NCBI GenBank assembly: GCA_025355965.1
Contig: JANXYR010000076.1
Span: 1-40,787 of the forward strand
DNA length: 40,787 nucleotides
Direction of reading: 5' to 3'
DNA from: Geobacteraceae bacterium
GTDB lineage: Bacteria > Desulfobacterota > Desulfuromonadia > Geobacterales > Pseudopelobacteraceae
The stretch's first letter is position 1, and each line of letters starts with the position of its first letter. Positions 15,397 to 25,260 of this stretch are shown in pieces. Under the pieces are notes generated by a model. The model saw only the letters and a program-made list of their open reading frames with translations, was not told the origin of the DNA and did no database searches. The position numbers and the translations under genes are program-made.

Positions 15397-18300
15397 CTAT
15401 TCCGCTACAATAATTACCAGATCTTCCTTCTCCACTTTAGCACCCTCTTTAAACTTGACTTCAACCACCACACCATCCGCTTTGGCCTTGATGTTGGTCT
15501 CCATCTTCATCGCTTCGGTCACCATCATAACATCTCCGGCCTTGATTGCATCACCAGCCTTGACGTTCACCTTAAGCACCTTACCAGGCATCGGCGCCGC
15601 AACATGGCAGGGATTCCCTTTATCGGCCTTTATGCGTACCTCCTCATCGCTTTGTACGGACTGGTCACGGATAACCACCGAACGGTTATTGCCATTTAAC
15701 TCGAAATACACGGCGCGGGTACCATCACTCTGCACTTTTCCAACTGCATTTAGCTTAATGATCAGGGTTTTTCCAGGTTCGATATCCAGAGAGGTTTCCT
15801 GCCCCGGCTCAAGACCATAAAAGAAGATAGGAGTCGGAATAACCGAAGTGTCGGAAAACTCCACACGATGGCGGTCGAATTCAGGGAAAACATTTGGATA
15901 GAGGATGGCTGAAACCAGCGCCCGGTCATCAATGCGGTGACCTAACTTTTCCTCAAGCTTAAGTTTTTCCTCCACAAAATCTACAGGTTCCAGCAATTCT
16001 CCGGGGCGACAGGTAATTGGTTGTTCACCTTTGAGGATGATTTTTTGGAGTTCCTGCGGCCACCCCTGGTACGGCTGACCAAGCATCCCCTTGAACATAC
16101 CTACAACCGATTCCGGGAAGGCCAGATCCTCGCTGGTAGTAAAAACATCCTCCGGTTCCAGATTGTTTTTGACCAGAAACATGGCCATATCACCGACAAC
16201 CTTCGAGGATGGAGTGACCTTGACAATATCGCCGAACATCATGTTGACTTTGTGGTACATCTCTTTGCAGTCATCCCAGCGCTCGATCAGCCCCAAACCT
16301 GCAACCTGCGGCTTGTAGTTTGAATACTGGCCACCCGGTATTTCATGGTGGTATACCTCGGCGGTGCCGCTTTTAAGGCCGGATTCAAATGGGGAATAAT
16401 AATCACGGACCGTTTCCCAATAATTAGCCAGTTTTTGTAGCCCCGGAGCGTTGACGAGCGGATCACGCTCACTACCCTCCAGTGTCGCAACCAGTGCATT
16501 CAGGTTTGGCTGGGCGGTGAGACCGGAGAGCGAGGAAAGCGCAGCATCAACAATGTCTACGCCGGCTTCACTGGCTTTGAGCAGCGTGGCGCTGCCGTTT
16601 GAGGAGGTGTCGTGGGTATGCAGATGAACCGGTATGCCGATATTCTCTTTCAGTGCCTTTACAAGTTTATATGCCGCCAGCGGCTTGAGCAGTCCGGCCA
16701 TATCCTTGATGGCCAGGATGTGGGCACCCATTTTTTCAAGTTCTTTCGCCATGTTGACGTAGTACTCAAGTGGGTATTTGTCCCGTTTAGGGTCGGTTAT
16801 GTCGCCGGTATAGCAAATAGAAGCCTCACAGATTTTCCCCGATCTGCGCACCGCATCCATAGCGACCTTCATACCGGTTGTCCAGTTGAGAGAGTCAAAA
16901 ATACGGAAGATATCAACACCGGAGTCAGCCGCCTCTTCAACAAACTTCTGAACAACGTTGTCAGGATAGTTGGTATATCCAACCGCATTTGAACCGCGCA
17001 GCAGCATCTGGAAAAGAATATTCGGAACCATCTCCGAGAGCTTGTGCAGCCGTTGCCACGGATCTTCCTTCAAAAAGCGCATCGAGACGTCAAAGGTTGC
17101 TCCCCCCCAGCACTCCAGAGAAAACAGGTCGGCGCCCAGATATGAGGTCGGTTCGGCTATTTTGAGAATATCATAGCTGCGTACGCGGGTTGCCAGATTG
17201 GACTGGTGGGCATCGCGCATGGTTGTGTCAGTTATCAGCAGTTTTTTCTGTTCCAGAATCCATTTAGAGAGCCCTTCGGCCCCCAACTGCATAAAAAGAT
17301 CCTTGCTGCCAGCCGGACGGGGCCTATTGGAGTCAACGTAAGGAACACGCGCCTCAATCAGTTCAGCGGACTTGAGTGGTTTTGCCACACCTGGGGAACC
17401 GTTGACAATTACTTCGCCGAGGAAATTCAGTACTTTGCTGGCACGATCCTGCTTTTCGCGGAAGTGAAGCAATTCAGGGTGTTTTTCGATAAAGGATGTA
17501 TCGCACTGTCCCCTGAGAAATACCGGATGAGTAACGACATTTTCTAGAAAACCGATATTAGTCTTGACTCCGCGGACACGAAACTCCTGCAACGCACGAT
17601 TCATGATATTGGCAGCGTCCGGAAAATTGAGACCCCAGGAACTGACCTTGACCAGAAGAGAATCATAATGTGGGGTGATCTTGGCCCCGGTAAAAGCATT
17701 ACCGGCATCCAGTCTGATTCCGCAGCCAGCGGCAGAACGGTAAGTTGTCAGGGTTCCAAAATCCGGGGCAAAATTATTGGCCGGATCTTCGGTGGTAATG
17801 CGGCACTGGATGGCATATCCGCGCATATCTATAGCACTTTGCGACGGGATATTTATCTCCGGATCAGAAAGTTTGTGTCCGCAAGCGACCAGTATCTGGT
17901 TCTGTACCAGATTGCGTCCGGTTATCATTTCGGTCACGGTATGCTCCACCTGAATACGGGGGTTCATCTCGATGAAATAGTGTTTACCCTCGGTGTCCAC
18001 CAGAAACTCAATGGTTCCGGCATTGCGGTACTTGACATGGCCGGCAATTTTGAGAGCTGCTGTACAAAGTTCTTCACGCTGGGTCTGAGTCAAAGAGAGT
18101 GATGGCGCAAATTCAACCACTTTCTGATGGCGGCGCTGGACAGAGCAATCCCGATCGAAAAAATGTACCAGATTACCATAGTGGTCCCCTAATACCTGGA
18201 CTTCTATATGTTTCGGATGTGCAAGATAGCGCTCCAGAAAAACTTCGGCATTACCGAAAGAAGCCTTGGCCTCGCTGCTGGCCGCAACAAGTCCCTCAAG

Positions 18301-18846
18301 CAGCTCTTTTTTGTTATTCGCCACACGCATTCCGCGCCCGCCGCCGCCCGCTGACGCCTTAATAATGATCGGATAGCCATGTTCCTTGGCAAAGATGAGA
18401 GCATCCTCCTCCTTCTCGATCGGATTGTCCGTTCCAGGAACAACATTGACTCCAGCAGCAATAGCCGCTCTCCTCCCGGAAACTTTATCTCCCAATGAAC
18501 GCATCATCTCGGCGGAAGGACCGATAAAGGTTATGCCGTTGACCCGGCATTCCTCGGCGAACTCGGCATTCTCCGCCAAGAATCCATAGCCAGGGTGGAT
18601 AGCATCAACATCTGACTTGAGCGCCAGGGCTATGATCTCGTCAATCCCCAGGTAGGCGTCGATCGGTGACTTCCCTTTTCCGATCAGATATGCTTCGTCA
18701 GCCTTGTAGCGATGCAGGGAAAGCTTATCCTCTTCAGAATAAAGTGCCACCGTGCCAATGCCCAGCTCTGTGCATGCGCGAAAGATACGTATAGCAATTT
18801 CGCCCCTATTTGCCGCCATGACTTTACGAAATCGGTATTTTTCCAT
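15397..18846 (-). CDS. pyc: Pyruvate carboxylase
   Basis: A 1149-residue biotin enzyme making oxaloacetate from pyruvate, bicarbonate and ATP, the main anaplerotic entry into the citric acid cycle. Biotin carboxylase occupies about residues 1-450 (KVMAANRGEIAIRIFRAC; KASAGGGGRGMR; FIEMNPRIQVEHTVTE). The carboxyltransferase follows (TDTTMRDAHQSNLATRVRS; HLHTHDTSS), then the conserved PYC/OADA domain. The biotinyl domain at the C-terminus carries AMKMET with the biotinylated Lys1114. ATG 18846 is preferred to the upstream frame start because GAGGAG lies nine bases before it and the family begins MEKYRFRKVMAANRGE. The single-chain form is intact. Confidence 0.97.
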   Translation of the reverse strand: MEKYRFRKVMAANRGEIAIRIFRACTELGIGTVALYSEEDKLSLHRYKADEAYLIGKGKSPIDAYLGIDEIIALALKSDVDAIHPGYGFLAENAEFAEECRVNGITFIGPSAEMMRSLGDKVSGRRAAIAAGVNVVPGTDNPIEKEEDALIFAKEHGYPIIIKASAGGGGRGMRVANNKKELLEGLVAASSEAKASFGNAEVFLERYLAHPKHIEVQVLGDHYGNLVHFFDRDCSVQRRHQKVVEFAPSLSLTQTQREELCTAALKIAGHVKYRNAGTIEFLVDTEGKHYFIEMNPRIQVEHTVTEMITGRNLVQNQILVACGHKLSDPEINIPSQSAIDMRGYAIQCRITTEDPANNFAPDFGTLTTYRSAAGCGIRLDAGNAFTGAKITPHYDSLLVKVSSWGLNFPDAANIMNRALQEFRVRGVKTNIGFLENVVTHPVFLRGQCDTSFIEKHPELLHFREKQDRASKVLNFLGEVIVNGSPGVAKPLKSAELIEARVPYVDSNRPRPAGSKDLFMQLGAEGLSKWILEQKKLLITDTTMRDAHQSNLATRVRSYDILKIAEPTSYLGADLFSLECWGGATFDVSMRFLKEDPWQRLHKLSEMVPNILFQMLLRGSNAVGYTNYPDNVVQKFVEEAADSGVDIFRIFDSLNWTTGMKVAMDAVRRSGKICEASICYTGDITDPKRDKYPLEYYVNMAKELEKMGAHILAIKDMAGLLKPLAAYKLVKALKENIGIPVHLHTHDTSSNGSATLLKASEAGVDIVDAALSSLSGLTAQPNLNALVATLEGSERDPLVNAPGLQKLANYWETVRDYYSPFESGLKSGTAEVYHHEIPGGQYSNYKPQVAGLGLIERWDDCKEMYHKVNMMFGDIVKVTPSSKVVGDMAMFLVKNNLEPEDVFTTSEDLAFPESVVGMFKGMLGQPYQGWPQELQKIILKGEQPITCRPGELLEPVDFVEEKLKLEEKLGHRIDDRALVSAILYPNVFPEFDRHRVEFSDTSVIPTPIFFYGLEPGQETSLDIEPGKTLIIKLNAVGKVQSDGTRAVYFELNGNNRSVVIRDQSVQSDEEVRIKADKGNPCHVAAPMPGKVLKVNVKAGDAIKAGDVMMVTEAMKMETNIKAKADGVVVEVKFKEGAKVEKEDLVIIVAE

Positions 18847-18928
18847 GTAGATATTCTCCTCGGTAAATTTATTTAGCAAAACTAAAATTATTCAGTTATT
18901 TTAAATAGTTAGGAACGGTGGTGGCGGC

Positions 18929-18957
18929 ACTAAAACAGATTGGTTTGGTTTTGTCAA
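18929..18957 (-). promoter_or_regulatory. Promoter of pyc
   Basis: Minus-strand TTGACA (18957-18952), 17 bases, TTTAGT (18934-18929) in the gap divergent from ilvE. It predicts a 5' leader of about 75 bases. No clear promoter for ilvE on the opposite strand was pinned down; an AT-rich stretch TTTATATGATACT (19010-19022) just before its ribosome binding site is a candidate -10 region. Confidence 0.55.
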
Positions 18958-19035
18958 TTATATTTTCGCCTTGCCGCAACATGCTGTTTATGATAAGTAA
19001 AACAACTCTGTTTATATGATACTGGAGGCATTATC

Positions 19036-20109
19036 ATGGATATAAAAATCGTTCCTTTACCGACTGAGAAGATGAAAACTAAAATTTCCGACCAATCTCA
19101 ATTGGGCTTTGGTAAATTTTTCACTGATCGTATGCTGGTGGTTGAGTGGAAAGCCGGCCAGGGGTGGTGTGACGCCAGGATTGAGCCGTACGCTCCTTTT
19201 GTACTCGACCCTGCCTGTCTCGTCTTTCATTATGCCCAGGAAATATTTGAGGGACTTAAAGCCTACAAATGGGCTGATGGCCGAATCGCCCTGTTTCGTC
19301 CCGAGATGAATGCCCGCCGTTTCAATCAATCCGGTGACCGAATCTGCCTGCCAGCAGTCCCGGAAGAGCTGTTTTTGAAGGGGATTGAACAACTTGTTTC
19401 TCTGGAGCGTGACTGGATTCCTACCGCTGACGGTACTTCGCTTTATATCCGTCCTACCCTGATTGCAGTCGAACCGGTGCTGGGCGTTAAACCTTCAGAT
19501 CACTACTACTTCTATGTAATACTTTCACCGGTTGGGGCCTATTATGCAGCCGGATTCAATCCGATAAACATCATGGTGGAGGATCATTATGTACGGGCTG
19601 TGCCGGGGGGAACCGGCGAGGCAAAGACCGGTGGCAATTATGCGAGCTCACTTAAAGCCGGGCTTGAGGCCAAGAAGAAAGGGTATGATCAGGTGCTTTG
19701 GCTAGATGGCCGGGAGCGACGCTATATTGAGGAAGTCGGCGCCATGAATATGTTTTTCGCTTATGGCACTCACATCGTTACCGCCCCATTGGACGGGTCA
19801 ATACTTTCGGGTGTTACACGTGATTCGGTGCTGAAATTGGCTCCAACGCTTGGTTATACGGTGGAAGAGCGGCAGATAGACGTAAACGATCTGATGGCCG
19901 ATATTCGATCAGGCAAAGTTACCGAAGCCTTCGGCAGCGGAACAGCTGCGGTTATCACACCGGTCGGAAAGCTCTGTTACAAGAATGAGTCTCTGCAGTT
20001 GACCAATGGCAAGGTCGGAGAAATCACCCAGCGTCTTTATGACACGCTAACCGGCATCCAGACCGGAAAATTGAAGGATGAGTTTGGCTGGCTCAGGTTT
20101 GTTAAATAG
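19036..20109 (+). CDS. ilvE: Branched-chain amino acid aminotransferase (type II)
   Basis: A 357-residue PLP enzyme of fold type IV for the last step of Val, Leu and Ile synthesis and their degradation. The probable PLP lysine is Lys197 in GGTGEAKTGGNYASSL. Other motifs are QEIFEGLKAYKWADG, SLYIRPTLIA, YDQVLWLDG, EEVGAMNMFF and EAFGSGTAAVI. Length and motifs match the eukaryote-like/Bacillus type II enzyme rather than the roughly 300-residue E. coli type. GGAGG stands before the ATG. It is divergent from pyc. Confidence 0.95.
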   Translation: MDIKIVPLPTEKMKTKISDQSQLGFGKFFTDRMLVVEWKAGQGWCDARIEPYAPFVLDPACLVFHYAQEIFEGLKAYKWADGRIALFRPEMNARRFNQSGDRICLPAVPEELFLKGIEQLVSLERDWIPTADGTSLYIRPTLIAVEPVLGVKPSDHYYFYVILSPVGAYYAAGFNPINIMVEDHYVRAVPGGTGEAKTGGNYASSLKAGLEAKKKGYDQVLWLDGRERRYIEEVGAMNMFFAYGTHIVTAPLDGSILSGVTRDSVLKLAPTLGYTVEERQIDVNDLMADIRSGKVTEAFGSGTAAVITPVGKLCYKNESLQLTNGKVGEITQRLYDTLTGIQTGKLKDEFGWLRFVK

Positions 20110-20135
20110 TTAGAACTTAACTAATAAAAACAGAA

Positions 20136-20163
20136 ACATCCGAGGTTTCCAGACCTCAGATGT
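20136..20163. terminator. Hairpin after ilvE, possible terminator
   Basis: ACATC-C-GAGGT, loop TTCCAG, ACCTC-A-GATGT forms a ten-pair stem with one C/A mismatch. No U-run follows on the plus strand, so it may instead stabilise the ilvE mRNA 3' end or terminate weakly. Confidence 0.4.
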
Positions 20164-20177
20164 CAGTTCGGTAAAAT

Positions 20178-20360
20178 ATGAAAGTAAAACAAAAAGACGC
20201 CTCACCCCCCCGTACACCCAACAAACTCTGCACATCCTGCCGCCGCACTTGCAAGCAGATGGCAAATGCCGTAGTAGCAAAATGCCCTCGCTATTACCCT
20301 TTTAACCGCAAGCTGTCAAAACGCGAGTTCACATGGAAACAGATGGAGTTGGGACTGTAG
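20178..20360 (+). CDS. Small Cys-rich protein, unrecognised
   Basis: A 60-residue basic ORF with a compact cysteine pattern, LCTSCRRTCKQ followed by KCPRYYPF (Cys-x2-Cys-x3-Cys-x10-Cys). This spacing could bind zinc or an Fe-S cluster. I do not recognise the family with confidence. Support for it being real: the cysteine pattern is too regular for chance, and its stop is adjacent to the start region of the ferredoxin gene in the same orientation. Against: no Shine-Dalgarno sequence before the ATG at 20178. It could be a small redox-linked partner of the ferredoxin. Confidence 0.5.
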   Translation: MKVKQKDASPPRTPNKLCTSCRRTCKQMANAVVAKCPRYYPFNRKLSKREFTWKQMELGL

Positions 20361-20563
20361 TGAGTCTCCTGGTTGTACCGACGTTGAATGTAATTCTCTG
20401 CAGCGGTTGCGGTCAATGTGTAGCTGCCTGCCCAAATAAAATATTTACGTTGGAAACAATCCGCTTTCACAAAAACGCCATGATTACTCATCCTGAGCTC
20501 TGTAACGCCTGTGGACGGTGTGTAAAAACCTGCCCGGTTGCCGCACTCCTCTGGGATCCTTGA
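20333..20563 (+). CDS. 2[4Fe-4S] ferredoxin
   Basis: A 76-residue ferredoxin with two complete cluster motifs, CSGCGQCVAACP and CNACGRCVKTCP, each Cys-x2-Cys-x2-Cys-x3-Cys-Pro. It should bind two [4Fe-4S] clusters and carry electrons at low potential in the cytosol. The start is ambiguous: ATG 20333 lies inside the preceding small gene and lacks a ribosome binding site. GTG 20360 overlaps that gene's stop by one base with GGAG 11 bases upstream, giving a 67-residue protein beginning VSLLVVPTLNVILCSGCG. Coupling to the small Cys-rich gene is likely either way. Confidence 0.85.
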   Translation: METDGVGTVVSLLVVPTLNVILCSGCGQCVAACPNKIFTLETIRFHKNAMITHPELCNACGRCVKTCPVAALLWDP

Positions 20564-20711
20564 CCGAAGCAGCAATTCCTGCTATTAGCAAGTTAGATTT
20601 TTTTTGCGGTTTTTGGCAAAAAACTAGTTAACGCGCTTATCCAGTTTATCTGGGCTAGATGTAATTCTTTTTCGCAGCATACAATCACACTCCCCATCCG
20701 GAGGTACATGC

Positions 20712-21590
20712 GTGACATTTCAAGACCTTATCCTTTCCCTGCAGGGCTATTGGGCCAAACAGGGGTGCATCATCCAGCAACCCTATGATACAGAAAAGGG
20801 TGCCGGCACGTTCAACCCGGCCACCTTTCTGCGCGTACTCGGGCCCGAGCCATGGAACGTGGCTTACGTTGAGCCGTCCCGCCGTCCCACAGACGGCCGT
20901 TACGGCGAAAACCCCAACCGATTGCAACACTATTACCAGTTTCAGGTCATCATGAAACCTTCGCCGCTTAATATCCTTGACCTGTACCTGGATTCACTCC
21001 GCTCATTCGGTCTTGATCCTGCCAAACATGATATACGCTTTGTCGAAGATGACTGGGAGTCTCCGACTCTAGGCGCCTGGGGACTCGGATGGGAGGTTTG
21101 GCTGGACGGAATGGAGATCACCCAGTTCACCTATTTCCAACAGGCCGGCGGCATCGACCTAAAGCCGATTCCATCCGAGATCACCTACGGCTGCGAACGT
21201 ATCGCCATGTACTTGCAGGGCGTGGATAATGTCTACGATTTGGAGTGGGTCAAAGGAATCAAATACGGTGATATCCACCATGAAAGTGAGGTGGAGTTCT
21301 CGAAACACAATTTTGAAGAGGCTGATGTAGACATGCTTCTGCAGCTCTTTACCATGTACGAGAAGGAGTGCCTGCGACTGGCGGAAAAAGATCTGGTCCT
21401 GCCAGCCTACGATTACGTCATGAAATGCTCTCACACCTTTAACCTGCTGGATGCACGTGGAGCCATCTCGGTCACCGAACGCGCCTCGTATATCGGCCGT
21501 GTCCGCAACGTGGCCCGCATCTGTGCCGAAGGATACCTGAGGATGCGCGAAAGACTCGGCTTCCCGCTGTTGAAAGGAGGTGTGGCCTGA
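20712..21590 (+). CDS. glyQ: Glycyl-tRNA synthetase alpha subunit
   Basis: A 292-residue class II aminoacyl-tRNA synthetase subunit holding the catalytic core of the alpha2beta2 enzyme. Motifs visible are [60 protein letters not shown] and [20 protein letters not shown]. The start is GTG 20712 behind GGAGG seven bases away; the nearby ATG at 20708 is out of frame. glyS begins at its stop codon. The 148-base gap before the gene contains an AT-rich hairpin (TTTTTTGC/GCAAAAAA) but no recognised T-box or riboswitch. Confidence 0.97.
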   Translation: MTFQDLILSLQGYWAKQGCIIQQPYDTEKGAGTFNPATFLRVLGPEPWNVAYVEPSRRPTDGRYGENPNRLQHYYQFQVIMKPSPLNILDLYLDSLRSFGLDPAKHDIRFVEDDWESPTLGAWGLGWEVWLDGMEITQFTYFQQAGGIDLKPIPSEITYGCERIAMYLQGVDNVYDLEWVKGIKYGDIHHESEVEFSKHNFEEADVDMLLQLFTMYEKECLRLAEKDLVLPAYDYVMKCSHTFNLLDARGAISVTERASYIGRVRNVARICAEGYLRMRERLGFPLLKGGVA

Positions 21591-23653
21591 TGAGTACTAA
21601 AGAACTTTTTCTTGAAATAGGCACTGAAGAGATCCCGGCCGGATTCATTCCCCGCGCCACGGCAGAGATGGAAGCTATTATTATCCGTGAGCTGACAGCC
21701 GCTCGCCTGACATTCGGCGAAGTTAAGACCCTGGCTACGCCGCGCCGACTGGCCTTGGTGGTCAAAGGTATTCCATCCGTCCAACCGAATGCCGATATCA
21801 CCGCCACCGGACCATCAATCAAAGCGGCCTACGATGCCGATGGTAAACCGACCAAAGCTGCTGAGGGATTTGCCCGTGGACAGGGGGTTGATGTTTCCGC
21901 CATTCAGATCGTCAAAACCGACAAGGGTGAATACATCTCCATCACCCGCACCGAGACCGGTCGACCGACCAATGAACTGCTCTCAGAAATTCTGCCCAAA
22001 CTGATTAATGACATACCCTTCAAAAAGTCCATGCGCTGGGGTGACCTGGACGTACGCTTTGCCCGTCCGATCCACTGGATCGTGGCGCTGTTTGATGGCA
22101 TTATTGTGCCTTTCGAATTCGGCAATATCACCAGCGGCGCACTATCCCGCGGCCACCGTTTTATGGCCAACACCTCCTTTCCGGTGCGTGATTATGCCAA
22201 TTATCTGGAAGAATGTGAACGCCATTTTGTAATCCCCGATCCGGAACGACGCAAAGAGATCATCCGACGCGAGACCAACTGCGTAGCAATCGCAGCTGGT
22301 GGCCACCTGCTGCCGGATGAGGATCTGCTGGAACAGGTCAGCTTTCTGGTGGAGTATCCCAGTGCCGTGCACGGCACCTTCTCGGAGGAATTTCTTCAGG
22401 TACCGAAAGAGGTGCTGATAACCTCCATGCGCAGCCACCAGCGCTACTTTTCTATCGTGGACACAAAAGGTAAACTGCTGCCCGGCTTCATTACGGTCAA
22501 CAACACCCTTACAGAGGATCCTTCGGTCGTGGTCAAAGGCAACGAACGTGTTCTGCGCGCCCGCCTGTCCGATGCCCGTTTCTTCTTCGAGGAAGACAAA
22601 AAAATCAAGCTGGACGATCGTGTTGAAGCCCTTAAAAAGGTCGTCTATCAGCAAAAGTTAGGCACCTCCTTCGAGAAGATGGAGCGTTTCAAAACACTGG
22701 CCGAAAGTCTGGCGGCAAAACTTAATCCGACTGTCACGACAGAGACCGCACGAGCCGCATGGCTTTGCAAGGCTGATCTGGTGTCCGCCATGGTCGGCGA
22801 GTTCCCGGAGGTCCAGGGGGTTATGGGGCGCGAGTATGCCTTACTGGAGGGCGAAAACAGCTCTGTAGCCAACGCCATCGCCGAGCACTACCTGCCAACT
22901 CAGGCCGGTGGCGAACTGCCCGCATCGGATATTGGCGCCTTCGTCTCCATTGCCGACAAACTCGATACGATCTGCGGCTGTTTCAGCGTGGGGTTGATCC
23001 CGACCGGCGCCGCCGACCCATACGCCCTGCGAAGGGCTACCATTGGCATTATCAGCATCATTCTGGATAAGGGCTACCGCCTTTCTCTTTCAGTATTGAT
23101 CGACCAGGCGCTTGAGCTGCTGTCCGCAAAACTGACCCGCCCCCGGGAACAGGTTGCCGGCGAGGTTTTAGAATATTTCCGCGCTAGATTCATCAATCTT
23201 CTGGGTAACGACTATTCAGGTGATGCGGTAGATGCAGCGGTTTCCGCAGGGTTTGACGAACTGGTAGACGTAAAGGCCCGCATTGTCGCCCTGGCCGAGT
23301 TTGCAACCCATTCCGATTTTGAACCGCTGGCCGTTGCCTTTAAGCGTGTCGGCAACATCATCAAAAATGGGACGGATACGCCAATAGATCCGACACTGTT
23401 CGAGGACACGGCCGAAAGTGCATTGTACGAGGCTTTCTCGGCAGTCAAAGCATCGGTTGAAGCCAGGGTAGCAGCCGGTTCCTGGCTTGATGCCCTGACC
23501 GAAATCGCCACCTTGAGGGGTCCGGTGGATGCATTTTTTGATCATGTAATGGTCATGGCAGAAGACCAGAGAGTACGTACCAACCGCCTGGCACTGCTGA
23601 CCGCCATCGCCCGCATGTTTGGCCGTATTGCTGATTTTTCTCGGATTGCTTAG
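21590..23653 (+). CDS. glyS: Glycyl-tRNA synthetase beta subunit
   Basis: A 687-residue beta subunit required for tRNA-Gly recognition. The opening ELFLEIGTEEIPAGFIPRA, the central FKKSMRWGDLDVRFARPIHWIVALFDG and the HD-like/DALR C-terminal region (DALTEIATLRGPVDAFFDHVMVMAED) are typical. Its ATG shares bases with the glyQ stop (TGATG) and has GGAGGTG upstream, so the two subunits are made in step. Length is normal. Confidence 0.97.
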   Translation: MSTKELFLEIGTEEIPAGFIPRATAEMEAIIIRELTAARLTFGEVKTLATPRRLALVVKGIPSVQPNADITATGPSIKAAYDADGKPTKAAEGFARGQGVDVSAIQIVKTDKGEYISITRTETGRPTNELLSEILPKLINDIPFKKSMRWGDLDVRFARPIHWIVALFDGIIVPFEFGNITSGALSRGHRFMANTSFPVRDYANYLEECERHFVIPDPERRKEIIRRETNCVAIAAGGHLLPDEDLLEQVSFLVEYPSAVHGTFSEEFLQVPKEVLITSMRSHQRYFSIVDTKGKLLPGFITVNNTLTEDPSVVVKGNERVLRARLSDARFFFEEDKKIKLDDRVEALKKVVYQQKLGTSFEKMERFKTLAESLAAKLNPTVTTETARAAWLCKADLVSAMVGEFPEVQGVMGREYALLEGENSSVANAIAEHYLPTQAGGELPASDIGAFVSIADKLDTICGCFSVGLIPTGAADPYALRRATIGIISIILDKGYRLSLSVLIDQALELLSAKLTRPREQVAGEVLEYFRARFINLLGNDYSGDAVDAAVSAGFDELVDVKARIVALAEFATHSDFEPLAVAFKRVGNIIKNGTDTPIDPTLFEDTAESALYEAFSAVKASVEARVAAGSWLDALTEIATLRGPVDAFFDHVMVMAEDQRVRTNRLALLTAIARMFGRIADFSRIA

Positions 23654-23703
23654 TTAGCTACTAATTGCCAGCCTGATTTACAAAATTAAAAAGGAGTACA
23701 TCC

Positions 23704-25260
23704 ATGTCATTTACTCTGCGTATTGTTCTCGGCAATGCCATTAGTATTATCATCGCTGTAGCTGCAACCACGGTTCTGAACCCCAAAAACGAGCTTTGGG
23801 TGGCTATCCTGATCGGCGTTGCTGTGCTGGCTGTAATGTCAGTTTTACTCGGATTCCTCAGCAACAATGCGTTTAAACCTCTTGCAGGCATTATTGCTGC
23901 ACTCGAAAAGGCTGCTGGCGGGGACCTTTCCGTCAGGGCTGACGTTACCGGTGGGGGTGATTTTGTACGACTTGCGACTGCCTTTAATACTATGATGACC
24001 GACATGAACAAGGCCATGCGCCAGTTTTTTTCCGTAGCTGATACGGTGCGCGATTCAGTTGTTATGGTTCGTTCTACAACTGATGCCATGGCCTCTGCTG
24101 CCGAAGATGTTGCCATTCAGGCCAGCACCATCGCCACTGCCAGTGAAGAGATGTCAGCGACATCAGGCGACATCGCCCGCAATTGTCTTTATGCGGCTGA
24201 AAGCGCTCAGAAGGCAACCGAACAGACCCACAGCGGCTCACAGCTTGTTCAGAGTAGTTCCCGCCTGATGGAAAACATCGCACAGCGCGTAAACATAACA
24301 TCCCAAACTGTTGAAGGATTGGGACAGCGTTCCGATCAGATCGGAGCAATCGTCAACACGATTCAGGATATTGCCGACCAGACCAATCTACTGGCACTCA
24401 ATGCCGCAATCGAAGCTGCACGAGCCGGTGAACAGGGGCGTGGATTCGCGGTGGTTGCTGATGAGGTTAGAGCTCTGGCGGAGCGTACTACCAAGGCAAC
24501 GAAAGAAATTGCTGCAATGATCAAAGCTATTCAGAATGAAACTCAGAGTGCGGTTAATTCCATGTCTGAAGGTGTTGATGAGGTCAAAAGGGGTACGACT
24601 GAGACGTCCCGTTCCGGTGAGGCTCTGGAGGATATCCTCAACAAAATCAATGAACTGACCATGCAGATCAGTCAGGTTGCAACTGCAGCTGAAGAGCAGA
24701 CTGCAACAACGCAGGAGATCACCAACAATATCCAGATGATTACCGACGTTGTTAACCGAAATGTAGAAAACTCCCGTAGCACAACCCTGGCAACCACCAC
24801 GCTTTCCAGGGAGGTTGATAACCTGCATGAACTTGTTGGAAAGTTCCGCCTGTCAAAAGCGCTGGAGTGGGATGCCTCGTTTGCAACCGGCGTTTCGAAG
24901 TATGATGAGCAACACAAAGTTCTATTCAATATGGTTAACGATCTGGCTGATGCCATGCAGCAGAAAAAGAGTAAAGATGCGGTTGGAAGAGTGTTGAATG
25001 GCCTAGCCGAGTACACTGTCAACCATTTTGCCGACGAAGAGCGTAACTTTGCTCAAACTCACTACCCTGAAGAAACCCAGCATAAGGCCTTGCACAAAAA
25101 GCTGCTTGATCAGGTTACCGATCTGATCGGAAAATTCAACGCCGGCGAACCACTAATTGCCCAGGACGTAATTAATTTTCTGCAGGATTGGTTGGTCAAT
25201 CACATCAAGGGCACTGACAAGAAATATGGCCCGCATCTTAACAAGAACGGAATCAAATGA
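23704..25260 (+). CDS. Methyl-accepting chemoreceptor with C-terminal bacteriohemerythrin domain
   Basis: A 518-residue chemotaxis receptor. Two membrane helices (about 5-25 and 31-52) are joined by only a few residues (NPKNE), so there is no periplasmic ligand domain. A HAMP domain follows (53-107). The cytoplasmic signalling domain includes the hairpin tip [30 protein letters not shown]. Residues 388-518 are a hemerythrin with all expected di-iron ligands: His404, His441, Glu445, His460, His464, His500 and Asp505. Sensing is therefore likely through cytoplasmic O2 or redox binding at the di-iron site. AAGGAG precedes the ATG. It lies 50 bases after glyS and overlaps hisH by four bases. Confidence 0.95.
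   Translation: MSFTLRIVLGNAISIIIAVAATTVLNPKNELWVAILIGVAVLAVMSVLLGFLSNNAFKPLAGIIAALEKAAGGDLSVRADVTGGGDFVRLATAFNTMMTDMNKAMRQFFSVADTVRDSVVMVRSTTDAMASAAEDVAIQASTIATASEEMSATSGDIARNCLYAAESAQKATEQTHSGSQLVQSSSRLMENIAQRVNITSQTVEGLGQRSDQIGAIVNTIQDIADQTNLLALNAAIEAARAGEQGRGFAVVADEVRALAERTTKATKEIAAMIKAIQNETQSAVNSMSEGVDEVKRGTTETSRSGEALEDILNKINELTMQISQVATAAEEQTATTQEITNNIQMITDVVNRNVENSRSTTLATTTLSREVDNLHELVGKFRLSKALEWDASFATGVSKYDEQHKVLFNMVNDLADAMQQKKSKDAVGRVLNGLAEYTVNHFADEERNFAQTHYPEETQHKALHKKLLDQVTDLIGKFNAGEPLIAQDVINFLQDWLVNHIKGTDKKYGPHLNKNGIK

Noticed and set aside
15397-18846. Several long plus-strand frames inside pyc
   Set aside because: They are antisense shadows of a conserved gene with no ribosome binding site or recognisable protein pattern.
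20564-20711. T-box or glycine riboswitch before glyQ
   Set aside because: No T-box sequence or glycine aptamer core could be seen; only simple hairpins are present.
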